Part shown: one piece after another, positions 18,285-25,910 of the stretch
How the letters are laid out: each line of letters opens with the position of its first letter
How positions within the stretch are numbered: the stretch's first letter is position 1
NCBI RefSeq assembly: GCF_000820045.1
Contig: NZ_CDBJ01000100.1
Coordinates: 1-64,000, forward strand
Direction: 5' to 3'
Length of the DNA stretch: 64,000 nt
Source of the DNA: Aeromonas rivuli
GTDB lineage: Bacteria > Pseudomonadota > Gammaproteobacteria > Enterobacterales > Aeromonadaceae
Position numbers and translations under genes: made by a program
Notes under the pieces: generated by a model
Database searches by the model: none
Told to the model about the DNA's origin: nothing
What the model saw: the letters and a program-made list of their open reading frames with translations, nothing else

Positions 18285-18731
18285 TTACAGAGCAACAACC
18301 TGGATCTGTACGGTTGCCTTGACGTCAGCGTGCAGCTGAACAACAACTTCGTACTCGCCGGTGTTACGCAGAACGTTGCCCATACGGACTTCGCTCTTGG
18401 CAACAGCAACGCCGGCAGCAGTGATGGCATCAGCCACGTCACGGGTACCGATGGAACCGAACAGCTTGCCTTCGTCACCAGATTTGGAGGCGATAACAAC
18501 AGCAGCCAGTTCACCCAGCTTGGCAGCGCGCTCTTCAGCGGCAGCTTTACCGGCAGCCAGTTTGGCTTCCAGTTCAGCACGGCGAGCATCGAAGGTCTCG
18601 ATGTTGGCCTTGGTAGCCATAACGGCTTTGCCTTGCGGGATCAGATAGTTACGGGCGTAGCCAGCTTTAACGTTGACTTGATCACCCAGACCGCCCAGTT
18701 TGGCGATTTTGTCGAGCAGGATAACTTGCAT
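18285..18731 (-). CDS. rplI: 50S ribosomal protein L9
   Basis: L9 binds 23S rRNA and helps keep the reading frame. The 148-residue protein starts [19 protein letters not shown], the family signature, and continues with [15 protein letters not shown]. It is the last gene of the S6-S18-L9 operon and lies 49 bp after rpsR. Confidence 0.98.
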   Translation of the reverse strand: MQVILLDKIAKLGGLGDQVNVKAGYARNYLIPQGKAVMATKANIETFDARRAELEAKLAAGKAAAEERAAKLGELAAVVIASKSGDEGKLFGSIGTRDVADAITAAGVAVAKSEVRMGNVLRNTGEYEVVVQLHADVKATVQIQVVAL

Positions 18732-18780
18732 TACCTTTCCTCTATGAGAGTTGAGTTAGGCTTAAGTGCCGGACCGATTC

Positions 18781-19023
<243 letters not shown>

Positions 19024-19043
19024 CTATGTCAGTGATCTAAGAA

Positions 19044-19430
19044 TTACTCTTCGGAAGAAGCTTCAGTCGCTTCTTCGCGGCGCTCGTCGTCACGACGTGG
19101 GAAGCGCTCTTCTTTGGCCTTGGCCATCGGAGAAACTTCAGTCACAGCGTGCTTGGTGCGCATGATCATGTTGCGGATAACGGCATCGTTGAAGCGGAAG
19201 TTGGTTTCCAGCTCATCGATAACGGCTTGCTCTGCTTCTACGTTCAGCAGAACGTAGTGGGCTTTGTGCAGCTTGTCGATCGGGTAAGCCAGTTGACGGC
19301 GGCCCCAATCTTCCAGGCGGTGAATAGTGCCGCCGGCAGTGGTGATGGCGCCAGTGTAACGCTCGATCATGCCGGGGACTTGCTCGCTCTGGTCCGGATG
19401 AACCATGAAGACGATTTCGTAATGACGCAT
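19044..19430 (-). CDS. rpsF: 30S ribosomal protein S6
   Basis: S6 is part of the 30S platform and binds S18. The 128 residues begin [18 protein letters not shown] and include [21 protein letters not shown]. The acidic C-terminal tail (about 20 residues ending [10 protein letters not shown]) recalls the RimK-glutamylated tail of E. coli S6, although rimK is not in this window. GGAG precedes the ATG. A hairpin in the leader may be the S6:S18 control element. Confidence 0.98.
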   Translation of the reverse strand: MRHYEIVFMVHPDQSEQVPGMIERYTGAITTAGGTIHRLEDWGRRQLAYPIDKLHKAHYVLLNVEAEQAVIDELETNFRFNDAVIRNMIMRTKHAVTEVSPMAKAKEERFPRRDDERREEATEASSEE

Positions 19431-19454
19431 TTTAGCTCCTTACGGATTAATTCA

Positions 19455-19487
19455 GCCTCCGCCCAGGTGCAGCCAGACCTCGGAGGC
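19455..19487 (-). promoter_or_regulatory. rpsF: Hairpin in the rpsF leader, possible S6:S18 autoregulatory element
   Basis: On the minus strand the leader has a perfect 7-bp stem (GCCTCCG / CGGAGGC) around a 19-base loop with CACCTGG, ending about 25 bases before the start codon. Many bacteria carry an S6:S18-binding motif in this place. Position and CCG-containing stem fit, but the match was not tested against a model. Confidence 0.45.
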
Positions 19488-19685
19488 AAGGAACGTATGG
19501 TGTTTAGACGCTGCTTTCATAGGGCGGCGTATTGTACGAAATCGACACACCGACTGCAACTGGCCGTTGTGATTTTGATAGCCGATAGTTTCTCCTGCCG
19601 CCCCCTTCTGCCCACGCCAGAGCCACAGGCATTACTGGCCGAGTAAATAACGGCTCTTTCCTATCGATCCCATCCAAAAACCCAA

Positions 19686-19715
19686 TTGATAATAGTTATC
19701 AGTTACAGCTATGCT
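19686..19715 (+). promoter_or_regulatory. mntH: mntH promoter with an overlapping dyad operator (Fur-like)
   Basis: A -35-like TTGATA (19686-19691) and a -10-like TATGCT (19710-19715) are 18 bp apart. The dyad TGATAA-TAG-TTATCA (19687-19701) overlaps the -35 element. Its sequence is close to half of a Fur box; a repressor here would block transcription in high metal. Confidence 0.5.
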
Positions 19716-19744
19716 AGGGCTATATCCTTATGGAGGGTGCCGTT

Positions 19745-20968
19745 ATGCAACCCGCAGTCAGTGCCATAGTGACCCAGCGCAAACTCAGATTCAGCCTGTT
19801 GGGCCCCGCCTTTATCGCCGCCATCGGCTATATAGACCCGGGCAACTTCGCCACCAATATCCAGGCGGGCTCCACCTTCGGTTATCAACTGCTGTGGGTG
19901 GTGGTCTGGGCAAACCTGATGGCCATGCTGGTACAGACCCTCTCGGCAAAGCTCGGTATCGTCACCGGCAAGAACCTGGCCGAACACATTCGCGACCGGC
20001 TGCCCAGACCGGCGGTCTGGGCGTACTGGGTACAGGCGGAGATCATCGCCATGGCGACCGATCTCGCCGAATTCATCGGGGCGGCGGTGGGCTTCAAGCT
20101 GCTGCTCGGCGTGACCCTGATGGAGGGGGCCTGCATGACGGCGGTGATCACCTGGGGCATTCTCATGTTGCAGAGCCGCGGCCAGAAGCCCTTGGAGTGT
20201 GTGGTCGGCGGCCTGCTGCTGTTCGTGGCAGCCGCCTATCTGGTCGAGCTGATGCTCTCCCGCCCCCATCTGCCCAGCCTGCTGGAAGGGGCCCTCTTCC
20301 CCGGTCTGCCCAACAGTGAGGCCATCTACCTGGCCGCCGGCATCCTGGGCGCGACAGTCATGCCCCATGTTATCTATCTGCACTCGGCGTTGACCCAGCA
20401 CGGCGAAGGGCAAGGCTCGGTCGACCAGCGTCTGCACAGCACCCGGGTCGATGTGGCCATTGCCATGACCATCGCCGGTTTCGTTAACCTGGCCATGGTG
20501 GCCATGGCCGCGGCGGCCTTCCATGCCACGGGTAACCAGCACGTGGCCGAACTGGAGTCCGCCTACCAGACGCTGACCCCCTTGTTGGGTCAGGGGGCGG
20601 CCACCCTGTTTGGCCTCTCCCTGGTCGCCTCAGGCATCTCCTCCACCGTGGTGGGAACCCTGGCGGGCCAGGTGGTGATGCAAGGCTTCGTGCGCTTCAC
20701 CATTCCGCTCTGGCTGCGCCGCCTCATCACCATGGCTCCGGCCTTCATCGTGATTGCCATGGGCCTCAACACCACCGAAGTCCTGGTACTGAGCCAGGTG
20801 ATCCTGAGTTTTGGCATAGCCCTGGCGCTGATCCCGCTGCTGATGCTGACCGGGGAGCGGGCCCTGATGGGGGAATATCGCAATCATCCTGTCACCCAGG
20901 CGCTGGGGCGTCTCATCGTCGCCTTGGTCATTGGCCTCAACGCCTACCTGCTGGTCTCCCTGCTCTGA
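19745..20968 (+). CDS. mntH: Nramp-type Mn2+/divalent metal transporter
   Basis: MntH is a proton-coupled importer of Mn2+ (and Fe2+) in the inner membrane. The 407 residues carry the metal-site motif DPGN in the first helix ([10 protein letters not shown], about residue 33) and the matching MPH in helix 6 ([17 protein letters not shown]). About eleven hydrophobic segments are visible. The start is the ATG with GGAGGG seven bases upstream; a GTG-type start five codons earlier would use up the ribosome site. It is monocistronic, with a dyad operator in front. Confidence 0.95.
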   Translation: MQPAVSAIVTQRKLRFSLLGPAFIAAIGYIDPGNFATNIQAGSTFGYQLLWVVVWANLMAMLVQTLSAKLGIVTGKNLAEHIRDRLPRPAVWAYWVQAEIIAMATDLAEFIGAAVGFKLLLGVTLMEGACMTAVITWGILMLQSRGQKPLECVVGGLLLFVAAAYLVELMLSRPHLPSLLEGALFPGLPNSEAIYLAAGILGATVMPHVIYLHSALTQHGEGQGSVDQRLHSTRVDVAIAMTIAGFVNLAMVAMAAAAFHATGNQHVAELESAYQTLTPLLGQGAATLFGLSLVASGISSTVVGTLAGQVVMQGFVRFTIPLWLRRLITMAPAFIVIAMGLNTTEVLVLSQVILSFGIALALIPLLMLTGERALMGEYRNHPVTQALGRLIVALVIGLNAYLLVSLL

Positions 20969-20973
20969 TCTCC

Positions 20974-21007
20974 CCCAGGCTCATTAACCCAAGTTAATGA
21001 GCCTGGG
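20974..21007. terminator. Perfect 15-bp inverted repeat after mntH
   Basis: The arms CCCAGGCTCATTAAC and GTTAATGAGCCTGGG enclose a 4-base loop, starting five bases after the mntH stop. No clear T run follows (CCCCCTTTGC), so it may stabilise the 3' end or be a weak terminator. Confidence 0.55.
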
Positions 21008-21054
21008 CCCCCTTTGCGCTATCCTGCCCTTCAATCCCATTGCAGGAGTGTCCC

Positions 21055-21903
21055 ATGCACCATACCCGCGCCAGCTTCGTGCTGGGTCATCACAACGAGC
21101 TGGCTAAGGTGATCCATTGCCAAGTCGGTGAACCGACCCTGCTGGTGACAGACCTCAGCCCCTTTCACCCCCAGAGTCATCTCTGGCCCGATCAGCCGGG
21201 GGATATGGGCAGGGTGCGCTGGGAGGGGGGTGAGGCCAAGGTGGCCCCCTGTCGCATGGGGGCTATCAGCCCTGCGGGTGAACTCTTTGTCGATCTCGAT
21301 ATACCCGTGAAGCGGGGTGAGCCCGGTTGGGCGTTCGTGGTGGTTCACCCCTTGTCCGGTCGATATGACCTGGCAGTCGGCACCGAGATAAGCCTGCAGG
21401 TGGATAGCGAGCGACGCCTCGCCCTTAGCCTGGGCCACAGCGGCTGCCACCTGGCGGCGCTGGCCCTCAACCGGACACTCGTCCCTTACTGGCGCAAGGA
21501 GGTGAGCGAGCGCGACGCCCTGGATCAGCCCGACTTTGACCGCCTCGCCATCCAGACCTCGCGGGTCGAGTCCATGGGCTCCCAAGAGCAGTACCGGATC
21601 GGCAAGAGTCTGCGCAAGAAAGGTATCAACGGCGAGGCACTGCTGGCAGCACTCGAACAGATTGAAGGCAAGGTCAACGATCAGCTGGCGAAGTGGCTGG
21701 CGGCTGGAGGGGCTATCCGTCGCAGCCGGGCTGGCGAAGCCATCATAGACTCGCGCTATTGGCACTGTGCACTCGAAGGCCAGGAGGTGACTATCCCCTG
21801 CGGGGGTACCCATGTGACCGATCTGGCCGAATTGGGCCAGGTGCGGGTGCAGCTCGCCCCCTGCGAGGAGGGCTTTACCCTGATCACCCGGGTCACTCCT
21901 TAA
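21055..21903 (+). CDS. AlaX-like alanyl-tRNA editing domain protein
   Basis: This 282-residue protein resembles stand-alone AlaRS editing factors (AlaX), which remove serine or glycine wrongly attached to tRNA-Ala. The zinc motif halves are visible: GHSGCHLAALA (HxxxH, about residues 127-131) and CGGTHVTDLAEL (CxxxH, about 249-253). The N-terminal third is a beta-barrel-like region with PGDMGRVRWEGG. Annotated relatives are sometimes just called metal-dependent hydrolases, so the tRNA role is inferred. AGGAG lies eight bases before the ATG. It has its own terminator-like hairpin at the end. Confidence 0.78.
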   Translation: MHHTRASFVLGHHNELAKVIHCQVGEPTLLVTDLSPFHPQSHLWPDQPGDMGRVRWEGGEAKVAPCRMGAISPAGELFVDLDIPVKRGEPGWAFVVVHPLSGRYDLAVGTEISLQVDSERRLALSLGHSGCHLAALALNRTLVPYWRKEVSERDALDQPDFDRLAIQTSRVESMGSQEQYRIGKSLRKKGINGEALLAALEQIEGKVNDQLAKWLAAGGAIRRSRAGEAIIDSRYWHCALEGQEVTIPCGGTHVTDLAELGQVRVQLAPCEEGFTLITRVTP

Positions 21904-21908
21904 GCCAA

Positions 21909-21939
21909 ACATCAGGCCGGTAGCATACCGGCCTGATGT
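21909..21939. terminator. Bidirectional hairpin between AlaX-like gene and EamA gene
   Basis: A perfect 14-bp stem (ACATCAGGCCGGTA / TACCGGCCTGATGT) with a 3-base loop lies between two convergent genes. It lacks a strong T run on either strand, but its place fits a shared 3' end structure. Confidence 0.7.
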
Positions 21940-21948
21940 AGTCACCCA

Positions 21949-22785
21949 TCAGCCGAGGCGGATCAACAGGATACCGCAGAGGATCACCAGCGCGGCCCAC
22001 AGCCGTACCCGACCCAGTTTCTCCCCCAGCCAGCACCAGGAGAGCAGCACCGCAAACAGCACGCTGCTCTCGCGCAGCGCCGCCACCAGCCCGATGGGCG
22101 CCTGGGTCATAGCCCAGATGACGATGCCGTAGGCCAGCAGTGACAAGACGCCGCCGAGGGCGCCGGTGCGCCATGCCGCGAGACTGAGCGCGCGCCAGGC
22201 GGTGCGACTCTGCCAACCCATCAGCAGCGGCATCATCAAGGCCGTCAGGGCAAACAGCCAGAGGGTATAGCGCACCGGTTCTCCGGCCGAGCGGGCGCCA
22301 GCCCCGTCGGAGAGGGTATAGGCGGCGGTGAACAGCGCCGTGATCAGCACGGCACGCAGGGCCGCAGGCGCCAGTCTGACACCACCGCGCCAGGCCATCA
22401 GCAACACCCCGCTGATCAGCACCAGGGCACCCGCTATCGCCATCCCACCGGGCACCTCCCCCAGCAGCAGAGCCCCGAGCAAGAGGGTCACCAGGGGGGC
22501 ACTGCCACGGGCCAGGGGATAGACTTGGCCAAACTCTCCCAGCCGATAGGCACGACCGAGAAACAGGCAGTAGCCGCAATGCAGCAGGATGGAGAGTGCC
22601 AACCAGGGGTATTCGGCAGGCGCTGGCAACCCCACCAGCGGCAAGAAGGGGGCGGCAAACAGCCCGGAGCAGAGGGAGACCAGCAAGACGCTGACCCGCC
22701 CCTCGGCCTGACGCTTGGCCAGCGCATTCCAGAGGGCATGCAGCAGCGCGGCCAGCAAGATGGCCGCAAAGAGGGTGGATGTCAC
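21949..22785 (-). CDS. EamA/DMT-family transporter
   Basis: This 278-residue inner-membrane protein has about ten hydrophobic segments in two EamA repeats. The first repeat has the usual HALWNALAKR opening and ends with LLGEVPGGMAIAGALVLISGVLLMAW; the second ends with LGEKLGRVRLWAALVILCGILLI. These linker-plus-helix pairs are the family mark. The substrate is unknown; small metabolites or amino acids are typical. A second, distinct EamA gene lies just upstream on the same strand. Confidence 0.85.
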   Translation of the reverse strand: MTSTLFAAILLAALLHALWNALAKRQAEGRVSVLLVSLCSGLFAAPFLPLVGLPAPAEYPWLALSILLHCGYCLFLGRAYRLGEFGQVYPLARGSAPLVTLLLGALLLGEVPGGMAIAGALVLISGVLLMAWRGGVRLAPAALRAVLITALFTAAYTLSDGAGARSAGEPVRYTLWLFALTALMMPLLMGWQSRTAWRALSLAAWRTGALGGVLSLLAYGIVIWAMTQAPIGLVAALRESSVLFAVLLSWCWLGEKLGRVRLWAALVILCGILLIRLG

Positions 22786-22870
22786 GACGGAGTTCCTGTC
22801 ACTATGAGCGAGGCAGGCTACCCTATTTTCGGTGCCACAACCGGGATCGGCCTCATAAGCTGCTCATATG

Positions 22871-22895
22871 AAAAACCGGCAAGCGGCCGGTTTTT
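22871..22895. terminator. Bidirectional terminator between the two EamA genes
   Basis: A 10-bp stem (AAAAACCGGC / GCCGGTTTTT) with loop AAGCG has T runs on both strands. It ends the upstream EamA gene, so the two transporters are separate transcripts. Confidence 0.9.
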
Positions 22896-22918
22896 CATTG
22901 GCAGGAACACAGAGCGCG

Positions 22919-23779
22919 CTAGCGCAGGCGACGCTGCCAATGGATGGCCAGCAGGATGAAACCCACGCCGACCCAGAGGTTCCAGCTCGGGATCTCGCCA
23001 AACAGCCAGACCCCCAGCAGCACCACGAACATCAGCCCGGAGTACTCGGTCGTCGCGATGCGGTTGGCCTCGACCTGCCGATAGGCATAAATGCAGCTGG
23101 CATGGTAGAGCAGTTGCATCACGCCGCTGCCCCCGATCAGCACCAGCAAACGCCAATCCACCGGCTGCCACTGATGCACCGCCAGCCCCGCCGTCAGCGG
23201 CAGCGCCAGCAGGTTGGCCCAGAACAGGGTCGCCACCACAGAGATACCCGCTGGCAGCTTGCGACCGGTGACATTGAACAGTGCCAGGGTAAAAGCCGTG
23301 ACCAGCGCCCCCAGCCCGGCCAGATGGAAGTCCCCCGGTTTGAGTACAAATACCACCCCGAGCAGCCCCATCCCTCCCAGCAGCCAGACCCGGGAATTGA
23401 TCTTCTCCTTGAGCAGCCAGGCCGCCAGCGGCAGGGTCAACAGGGGAGAGACATAGAAGATGGCGTTGGCCGTGGCGAGCGGCAGCTGGGTCAGGGCCAG
23501 CATCATGCCCCCACCGCCGATCAGACAGAGATGGCCGCGCAGCAGGTGCCATTTCCAGGCCCCCAGTCCCCAGGCCGCTCTCGGCACCCGCAGCATGAAA
23601 GGCAGCAACACCAGCAGGGTCAGCAGCTGGCGCAGGAACATGTATTGGAAGGGACTGAAACCGGGGCCGATCAGCTTGACCAGCACATCGGAGAAGGCCT
23701 GGGCCAGATTGCCCAGCACCAGGGTGATGATGGCGAAGGTTTGCAGATCGAGGGCGAAGCGCTTGCGGATCAGCTCCAT
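22919..23779 (-). CDS. EamA/DMT-family transporter (RhtA/YedA-like)
   Basis: This 286-residue protein is a ten-helix DMT permease. Family stretches are FQYMFLRQLLTLLVLLPFML early, LPLATANAIFYVSPLLTLPLAAWLLKEKI (end of repeat one), and ATTEYSGLMFVVLLGVWLFGEIPSWNLWVGVGFILLAI (end of repeat two). The tail has no extra domain. The substrate is unknown. A conspicuous RNA-like structure lies about 100-160 bp upstream in the intergenic region. Confidence 0.85.
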   Translation of the reverse strand: MELIRKRFALDLQTFAIITLVLGNLAQAFSDVLVKLIGPGFSPFQYMFLRQLLTLLVLLPFMLRVPRAAWGLGAWKWHLLRGHLCLIGGGGMMLALTQLPLATANAIFYVSPLLTLPLAAWLLKEKINSRVWLLGGMGLLGVVFVLKPGDFHLAGLGALVTAFTLALFNVTGRKLPAGISVVATLFWANLLALPLTAGLAVHQWQPVDWRLLVLIGGSGVMQLLYHASCIYAYRQVEANRIATTEYSGLMFVVLLGVWLFGEIPSWNLWVGVGFILLAIHWQRRLR

Positions 23780-23875
23780 CGCCCCTCCCCATTCAGGACA
23801 GGGGCAGTCATAAATCGGTGAAGCAGCAAGGCTTTCGGATCTTGTTCAGTATTTATCGCAAGATTTGCCACTTTA

Positions 23876-23952
23876 GGATGCCTCTGCCGAATATTGTCGA
23901 TTAATCATTCAAAGAATACGGACTAAGTCCGAGAGAGGCATCCGTTTTTTTT
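23876..23952 (+). ncRNA. Candidate structured RNA or large-loop terminator
   Basis: A perfect 10-bp outer repeat (GGATGCCTCT at 23876-23885, AGAGGCATCC at 23934-23943) closes about 48 bases that include a second hairpin CGGAC-TAA-GTCCG (23919-23931). Eight T residues follow directly on the plus strand. No plus-strand gene lies upstream to be ended, so a small RNA is possible. No clear promoter was found. Confidence 0.4.
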
Positions 23953-24034
23953 ACTACCTCAAGACATAATAATTTCATTGTTATGCCAAAAAGGCATTAG
24001 AGGTCCTGAGGGTTGCGCACAAGGTCGCTCACCC

Positions 24035-24484
24035 TCAGGGGCGAACCATGCCGATGTGCAGTATGTCATCTTCGAGATAGGCCTCCCCCTCGGGTCGATA
24101 GCCGTGACGGCCATAGAACCCCTGCAGCTGCGCCTGGGCACCCAGGTAAATGGGCGCCTGGGGCCAGAGCCGTTCGCACTCGGCGCTTGCCGTTTCCATC
24201 AACTGATGGCCCAGACCGCCGCCACGGGCCTCAGGCGCCGTCACCACCCGCCCTATCACCGCATGGCCCGGCTTCACGACATCGGGTGCCAGCAGGCGAG
24301 CATAGGCGACCAGCTCACCGTCTTGCCACCCCAGCAGGTGCAACACATCGCCGCGCTTGTCCAGCCCATCCAGATCGAGGAAGGGGCAGGTCTGCTCCAC
24401 CACGAACACCCGCGAGCGCAGTACCAGCAGGTCATAGAGTTCATGTAACGAGAGGGCGTCGAAGCCCTTGAGGGTCCAATCCAT
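24035..24484 (-). CDS. elaA: ElaA-family GNAT acetyltransferase
   Basis: The 149-residue protein matches E. coli ElaA along its length: LYDLLVLRSRVFVVEQTCPF at the start, YARLLAPD, VIGRVV followed by the acetyl-CoA loop RGGGLGHQLM, then YLGAQAQLQGFYGRHGY. It is a GNAT fold enzyme; the substrate is not established for the family. AAGGAGT precedes the ATG. A short palindrome lies 55 bp upstream, between it and the Crp-like gene. Confidence 0.88.
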   Translation of the reverse strand: MDWTLKGFDALSLHELYDLLVLRSRVFVVEQTCPFLDLDGLDKRGDVLHLLGWQDGELVAYARLLAPDVVKPGHAVIGRVVTAPEARGGGLGHQLMETASAECERLWPQAPIYLGAQAQLQGFYGRHGYRPEGEAYLEDDILHIGMVRP

Positions 24485-24538
24485 AACTGACTCCTTGGGA
24501 AGAAGCCGCCAGCATAGCGTCCCGCCAGCGGCCCCGCA

Positions 24539-24552
24539 TTAACCTTGGTTAA
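24539..24552. promoter_or_regulatory. Palindrome TTAACCTTGGTTAA upstream of elaA
   Basis: A perfect 14-bp palindrome lies between the Crp-family gene and elaA. It could be an operator for elaA, for example for the neighbouring regulator; it does not resemble the CRP or FNR consensus. Confidence 0.4.
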
Positions 24553-24593
24553 CGGACGGTAGGGATTTTCATGCAGGGAAAGTGCGAGACGCC

Positions 24594-25160
24594 TTAGCGA
24601 GATCGCAGTCTTTTCCGGATCCGGCTCAGGCTGATGGGGGTGATGCCGAGATAGGCCGCCACCTGATGATCCGGCAGACGGGCATCGAGGGCGGGGAAAT
24701 GGGTCAGGAAGTGCTGATAACGCGCCTCCGGGGTGCCAGTCAGCAACAACAGCTCCTTCTCCTCCTTGATGCGCAGCTGGACGGCGATCAGATGCTGGTA
24801 CCAGGCGGGCCAAAGGCGGTGCTGACGCAAGCTGGCGAGGGGAAATACCCGCAGACGGCACGGCTCCAATGCCTCCACGCTGTAGCGGGCGGGCTGACCA
24901 CTGAGCTGATGATGGAAATCGAGAAACTCATCCCCCTCCCAGTAGAACTCCTTGATGTATTCGCGGCCGTCATCGAGGGCGACCCGGGCTCGCAACAGCC
25001 CTTGCTCGACCCTCACGAGCAGGTCAGGGCTCTCCCCTGCCCGCCACAAACACTCTCGCGGCGCCAGATGCTGCAAACGGGCAAAAGAGAGGAGGCCATT
25101 GGCCTCCTGCTCATCGATGTGGGGATCCCAGCTAAACAGGGGTCGCTCCATGGCGTTCAC
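24594..25160 (-). CDS. Crp/Fnr-family transcriptional regulator
   Basis: This 188-residue protein has an N-terminal cyclic-nucleotide-binding-like domain (about 25-115, with LAPRECLWRAGESPDLLVRVEQGLLR) and a short C-terminal helix-turn-helix (DHQVAAYLGITPISLSRIRKRL). It lacks the FNR cysteines. The DNA-binding part is brief, as in YeiL/Crp-like regulators of the TTPISLSRIRKRL type. The start could be the GTG touching the rlmB stop or an ATG three codons later. It follows rnr-rlmB on the same strand and may be read with them, an unusual partner for RNA enzymes. The ligand and targets are unknown. Confidence 0.8.
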   Translation of the reverse strand: MNAMERPLFSWDPHIDEQEANGLLSFARLQHLAPRECLWRAGESPDLLVRVEQGLLRARVALDDGREYIKEFYWEGDEFLDFHHQLSGQPARYSVEALEPCRLRVFPLASLRQHRLWPAWYQHLIAVQLRIKEEKELLLLTGTPEARYQHFLTHFPALDARLPDHQVAAYLGITPISLSRIRKRLRSR

Positions 25161-25910
25161 TCAACCACGGCGCTGACGCACCACTTCGAACAGGCAGACA
25201 CCGGTGGCCACCGAGACGTTGAGGCTGGAAACCGCCCCGGCCATGGGGATGCTGACCAGCTCGTCACAATGCTCACGAGTCAGACGACGCATGCCCTTGC
25301 CCTCGGCGCCCATCACCAGCGCCATGGGTCCGGTCAACTTGGCCTGATAGAGGTCGTGATCCGCCTCGCCGGCGGTGCCGACCAGCCAGATGCCGCGCTG
25401 CTGCAACTCGCGCAGGCTGCGGGCCAGGTTGGTGACCTGGATGAGCGGCACCACGTCGGCGGCGCCACAGGCGACCTTGCGCGCCACCGAAGTCAGGCCG
25501 GTGGCCTTATCCCGTGGCACTATCACCGCATGCACCCCAGCCGCATCGGCGCTGCGCAGGCAGGCACCGAGATTGTGGGGATCCGTCACCCCGTCCAGCA
25601 CCAGCAGGAAGGGCTGCGCCTTCTGCTGCTCAAGCTGGTCCAGCAAGCTGGCCAAGTCATGCTCGGCCAGCTTGGGGGCCTCGATCACCTTGGCCATGAT
25701 GCCCTGGTGATTGTTGCCTTCGGCTTTATCATCGAGGGTCTTGCGGTTCACGCTCTGCACCTTGAGGCCCAGGGATTCCAGCTCATCCAACAGCGGTTGC
25801 AGCCTGTCGTCGTCGCGCCCCTTGAGGGCCCACACTTCAATGAAACGCTCTGGCTCACGTTCGAGCAGGGCGGCCACGGCATGGATGCCATATATCAGTT
25901 CACTGCTCAT
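25161..25910 (-). CDS. rlmB: 23S rRNA (guanosine-2251-2'-O)-methyltransferase
   Basis: RlmB methylates G2251 in the P loop of 23S rRNA. The 249-residue SPOUT enzyme has the L30-like N-terminal substrate domain ([17 protein letters not shown]) and the knotted C-terminal domain with [42 protein letters not shown] and ISIPMAG-type [17 protein letters not shown]. It starts inside the end of rnr (4-bp ATGA overlap), so translation is coupled, as in E. coli. Confidence 0.97.
   Translation of the reverse strand: MSSELIYGIHAVAALLEREPERFIEVWALKGRDDDRLQPLLDELESLGLKVQSVNRKTLDDKAEGNNHQGIMAKVIEAPKLAEHDLASLLDQLEQQKAQPFLLVLDGVTDPHNLGACLRSADAAGVHAVIVPRDKATGLTSVARKVACGAADVVPLIQVTNLARSLRELQQRGIWLVGTAGEADHDLYQAKLTGPMALVMGAEGKGMRRLTREHCDELVSIPMAGAVSSLNVSVATGVCLFEVVRQRRG

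Larger units (their letters stand above)
19431..19744. other. Divergent intergenic region between rpsF and mntH
   Basis: This non-coding stretch holds the rpsF leader hairpin on its left side and the mntH promoter and operator-like dyad on its right. The middle (about 19490-19680) shows nothing I can name. Confidence 0.7.

Noticed and set aside
23780..24034. RyhB-like or Spot 42 RNA in the gap at 23.9 kb
   Set aside because: The conserved cores of those RNAs are absent; I keep it as an unnamed structure.
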